A stretch of DNA of 23,406 bases from positions 1 to 23,406 of the forward strand of contig CAXBRK010000025.1 of assembly GCA_963978155.1 (NCBI GenBank). The letters are read 5' to 3'. The notes under the pieces are model-generated. The model was not told the DNA's origin. It searched no databases and was given only the letters and a program-made list of their open reading frames with translations. The DNA is from UBA8653 sp963978155. GTDB lineage: Bacteria > Planctomycetota > Phycisphaerae > Phycisphaerales > SM1A02. Made by a program: the position numbers and the translations under genes. Below, piece after piece: positions 22,224-23,406 of this stretch (positions are counted from its first letter, which is position 1; every line of letters begins with the position of its first letter).

Positions 22224-22775
22224 ATGAAGCTTTTTTGCATGCCACTGATCGCTGGCACTCTTGCGACCGCCGCGGTTGCGGACATTTATGTTTGGGAATC
22301 TTTCACCGACGCCGGTGGTGGGGTCAACGCACCCACCGGAGGCAATGGCACTGGGTCACCCAGTCTGGTCGTGGTGGCGGGTTCGCCCATCGTTGCTGGC
22401 TCTGGCAACTTCTATGATCCCGCTGGATCGTTCACCATGCACCTCTACGGGGCCGGGTTCGTGAACAACCCGACCATGGAGATCGCTGGTCTTGGCACCG
22501 AATTTGACACCTCGTCGTTCTACCTGAACACCGCTCAGGGGCCCGTGTTCCCAACGGTCGAAGTGGTCAGTGGTGGTGAAGGCTTTGGGGCCTTCAACAC
22601 GTACAGTCTCTCTTGGGAGTACCAAGGGCCCGCGATCTTCTTCAACTTCGGCACCAGCGGCCCGCACGCCTCGCTGGACCGTTTGACCATCGGAACCTTT
22701 GGCGAAGCCATTCCCGCTCCGGGCGCCTTGGCACTTCTTGGTCTGGCTGGTCTCGGACGTCGCCGCCGTTCCTGA
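22224..22775 (+). CDS. PEP-CTERM-like exported protein
   Basis: This 183-residue protein starts at 22224 after AAGGA. Residues 1-19 are a signal peptide ending ATAAVA. The mature part is Gly-, Ser- and aromatic-rich beta sequence without Cys, as is usual for PEP-CTERM cargo. The end is PAPGALALLGLAGLGRRRRS: a Pro-rich motif (PAPG for PEP), a hydrophobic helix and an Arg cluster, the tripartite form of a PEP-CTERM sorting signal as found in planctomycetes. In systems where it has been studied, this signal is cleaved by an exosortase; no exosortase gene is in the window. Function beyond surface or extracellular display is unknown. A strong terminator follows 28 bp later. Confidence 0.87.
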   Translation: MKLFCMPLIAGTLATAAVADIYVWESFTDAGGGVNAPTGGNGTGSPSLVVVAGSPIVAGSGNFYDPAGSFTMHLYGAGFVNNPTMEIAGLGTEFDTSSFYLNTAQGPVFPTVEVVSGGEGFGAFNTYSLSWEYQGPAIFFNFGTSGPHASLDRLTIGTFGEAIPAPGALALLGLAGLGRRRRS

Positions 22776-22803
22776 TCGCGAAGACTCGAACTTACACCGT
22801 GTT

Positions 22804-22831
22804 CAGGACGCGACTTCACTGTCGCGTCCTG
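22804..22831 (+). terminator. Intrinsic terminator of the PEP-CTERM gene
   Basis: A perfect 11-bp stem CAGGACGCGAC / GTCGCGTCCTG closes on TTCACT and is followed by TTCTTTT. It starts 28 bp after the stop codon. Confidence 0.88.
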
Positions 22832-22968
22832 TTCTTTTGGTGGATCAGCCGGCGAATGAGATTCATTCCGCCAAATCCACCGGTCGACGTGTTGCAATTT
22901 GCAGCGGCTTCGTGGTTGGTGGCGTATGTGGCGTCGCTTGCGAAGCCTGAATCTTCCTGAAACGAAGT

Positions 22969-23008
22969 CAGGGTCATGCCGACACTTGCGTGTCAGAGCA
23001 CGACCCTG
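22969..23008. repeat. Long imperfect hairpin
   Basis: CAGGGTC-a-TGC ... GCA-c-GACCCTG encloses an inner stem GACAC-TTGC-GTGTC, giving 15 pairs in 40 nt with one mismatch and one asymmetric internal loop. It lies seven bases from the T-arm-like element. No U-tract is present on either side. Confidence 0.6.
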
Positions 23009-23014
23009 CTCCAG

Positions 23015-23039
23015 TGCCCCGTGTAGGGCTCGAACCTAC
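23015..23039 (-). other. tRNA T-arm-like element (no complete tRNA)
   Basis: On the minus strand GTAGG-TTCGAGC-CCTAC is a perfect T-stem with the canonical TTCGA loop, followed by ACGGGGC and A, placed like a 3' acceptor strand and discriminator base. The next bases are CTG, not CCA. I could not find the matching 5' acceptor strand (GCCCCGT), a D-arm or an anticodon arm in the roughly 60 bases that should precede it. It could be a tRNA remnant or attachment-site relic, or chance. Confidence 0.4.
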
Positions 23040-23200
23040 TGGGAATGGGGCCGAAATCGAGGATTGCAGTGCGTCAGCGGGGGTGCAGAAAGTGACTGTG
23101 CCACCTGGTGTGACACGCGATTTGCGCGAAGTGATTAAATCTTGGGGATATACGGTGCAGGTGTTCTCGTAGAACTACGCGACATTTGGAGCCAAGCGAG

Positions 23201-23406
23201 ATGGTGCACCAGTTAATAACGTTCTCTTTGATATTGACCTCAGTGGCTTCGACCATGGGCCATGACGACCACCGCAGAAATCCGAACGTCGTGCTTATCT
23301 ACATCGATGATATGGGTTGGAACGATCTTGGCTGCACGGGATCCGCGATCATCGATACCCCCAATCTGGATGACATGGCCGCCGATGGGCTGTTGTTCGA
23401 GCAGGC
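23201..23406 (+). CDS. Sulfatase, N-terminal part (cut by window edge)
   Basis: The first 68 codons of a sulfatase are present. A signal peptide covers about residues 1-19 (MVHQLITFSLILTSVASTM). It is followed by NPNVVLIYIDDMGWNDLGC, where the paired Asp residues (IDDMG) are the calcium ligands of the sulfatase family, and by TPNLDDMAADGLLFEQA, the usual next block. The catalytic Cys/Ser-x-Pro-x-Arg motif would lie beyond the edge, so activity and formylglycine type cannot be judged. Such enzymes remove sulfate esters from marine polysaccharides. The first codons (TTA, ATA, ATA) are rarer and more AT-rich than in neighbouring genes, and the start could also be a later ATG at 23255. No clear Shine-Dalgarno is visible. 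Confidence 0.88.
   Translation, partial: MVHQLITFSLILTSVASTMGHDDHRRNPNVVLIYIDDMGWNDLGCTGSAIIDTPNLDDMAADGLLFEQ

Larger units (their letters stand above)
22776..23200. other. 425 bp region without a protein gene
   Basis: Between the PEP-CTERM gene and the sulfatase start lie, in order, the terminator at 22804-22831, a 40-nt long hairpin at 22969-23008 and a tRNA T-arm-like element at 23015-23039. Short frames here (for example 22990-23172) overlap these elements and look spurious. The last part (about 23100 on) is visibly richer in A and T than the rest of the window. Confidence 0.6.

Noticed and set aside
22969..23008. Integron attC site or intrinsic terminator
   Set aside because: No RYYYAAC/GTTRRRY core pair surrounds the hairpin and no U-tract follows it on either strand.
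23015..23090. A complete tRNA gene on the minus strand
   Set aside because: Only the T-arm and one possible acceptor strand are present; no matching 5' acceptor strand, D-arm or anticodon stem could be found.
22990..23172. A 60-codon plus-strand frame containing VGLEPT
   Set aside because: It reads through the complement of the T-arm-like element; such GLEPT peptides are a known by-product of translating tRNA-type sequence.
1..23406. CRISPR arrays, insertion sequences, rRNA genes
   Set aside because: No regularly spaced direct repeats, transposase motifs with terminal inverted repeats, or conserved rRNA segments were seen.

Overview
The window looks like marine Planctomycetota, most likely class Phycisphaerae. 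This is inferred from protein style, not from a marker gene. Several secreted proteins end in dockerin-like Asp-rich repeats followed by W-G-x-C. One protein ends in a PAPG-type PEP-CTERM variant with an Arg tail. There are Cys-rich GxCC repeats, and the right edge opens a sulfatase gene. All of these are common in that class.

Layout: (1) 1-99 is the tail of an unknown gene. (2) 104-1609 (-) is a secreted double-SGNH esterase. (3) 1777-2967 (+) is an ammonium transporter. (4) 2964-14188 is a beta-glucan (probably laminarin) utilisation cluster. It holds an exported GH16 enzyme fused to a DUF4174 domain (-), a cytoplasmic GH1 beta-glucosidase (+), a MalK-type ATPase (-), and a tight four-gene operon (+) of Tat-type sugar-binding protein, two CUT1 permeases and a 1107-residue GH149/GH94-like phosphorylase. 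A bidirectional terminator closes it. (5) 14249-14845 (-) is a fasciclin-domain protein. (6) 15181-16974 (+) is a second secreted GH16 with CBM6, three Cys-rich repeats and a dockerin-like tail. (7) 17053-17982 carries two small lipoproteins, one His-rich with an NTF2-like domain and one acidic. (8) 18000-19889 (-) is a secreted GH5 with a fascin-like trefoil and dockerin-like tail. (9) 20027-20914 (+) is a DUF6607 protein behind a Fur-box-like palindrome. (10) 21098-22081 is a secreted protein of unknown function with a dockerin-like tail. (11) 22224-22775 is a PEP-CTERM-like protein. (12) 22776-23200 is non-coding, with a terminator, a long hairpin and a tRNA T-arm-like element. (13) 23201 to the edge is the start of a sulfatase.

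Working model (inference): exported GH16 enzymes and possibly the GH5 cut beta-1,3-glucan outside the cytoplasmic membrane. The ABC importer takes up oligosaccharides. The cytoplasmic phosphorylase and GH1 then convert them to glucose 1-phosphate and glucose. There is no SusC/SusD pair and no recognisable regulator in the window. Two very short divergent intergenic gaps (47 and 41 bp) are where shared control would have to sit. Function calls come from reading motifs by eye; no database search was run.
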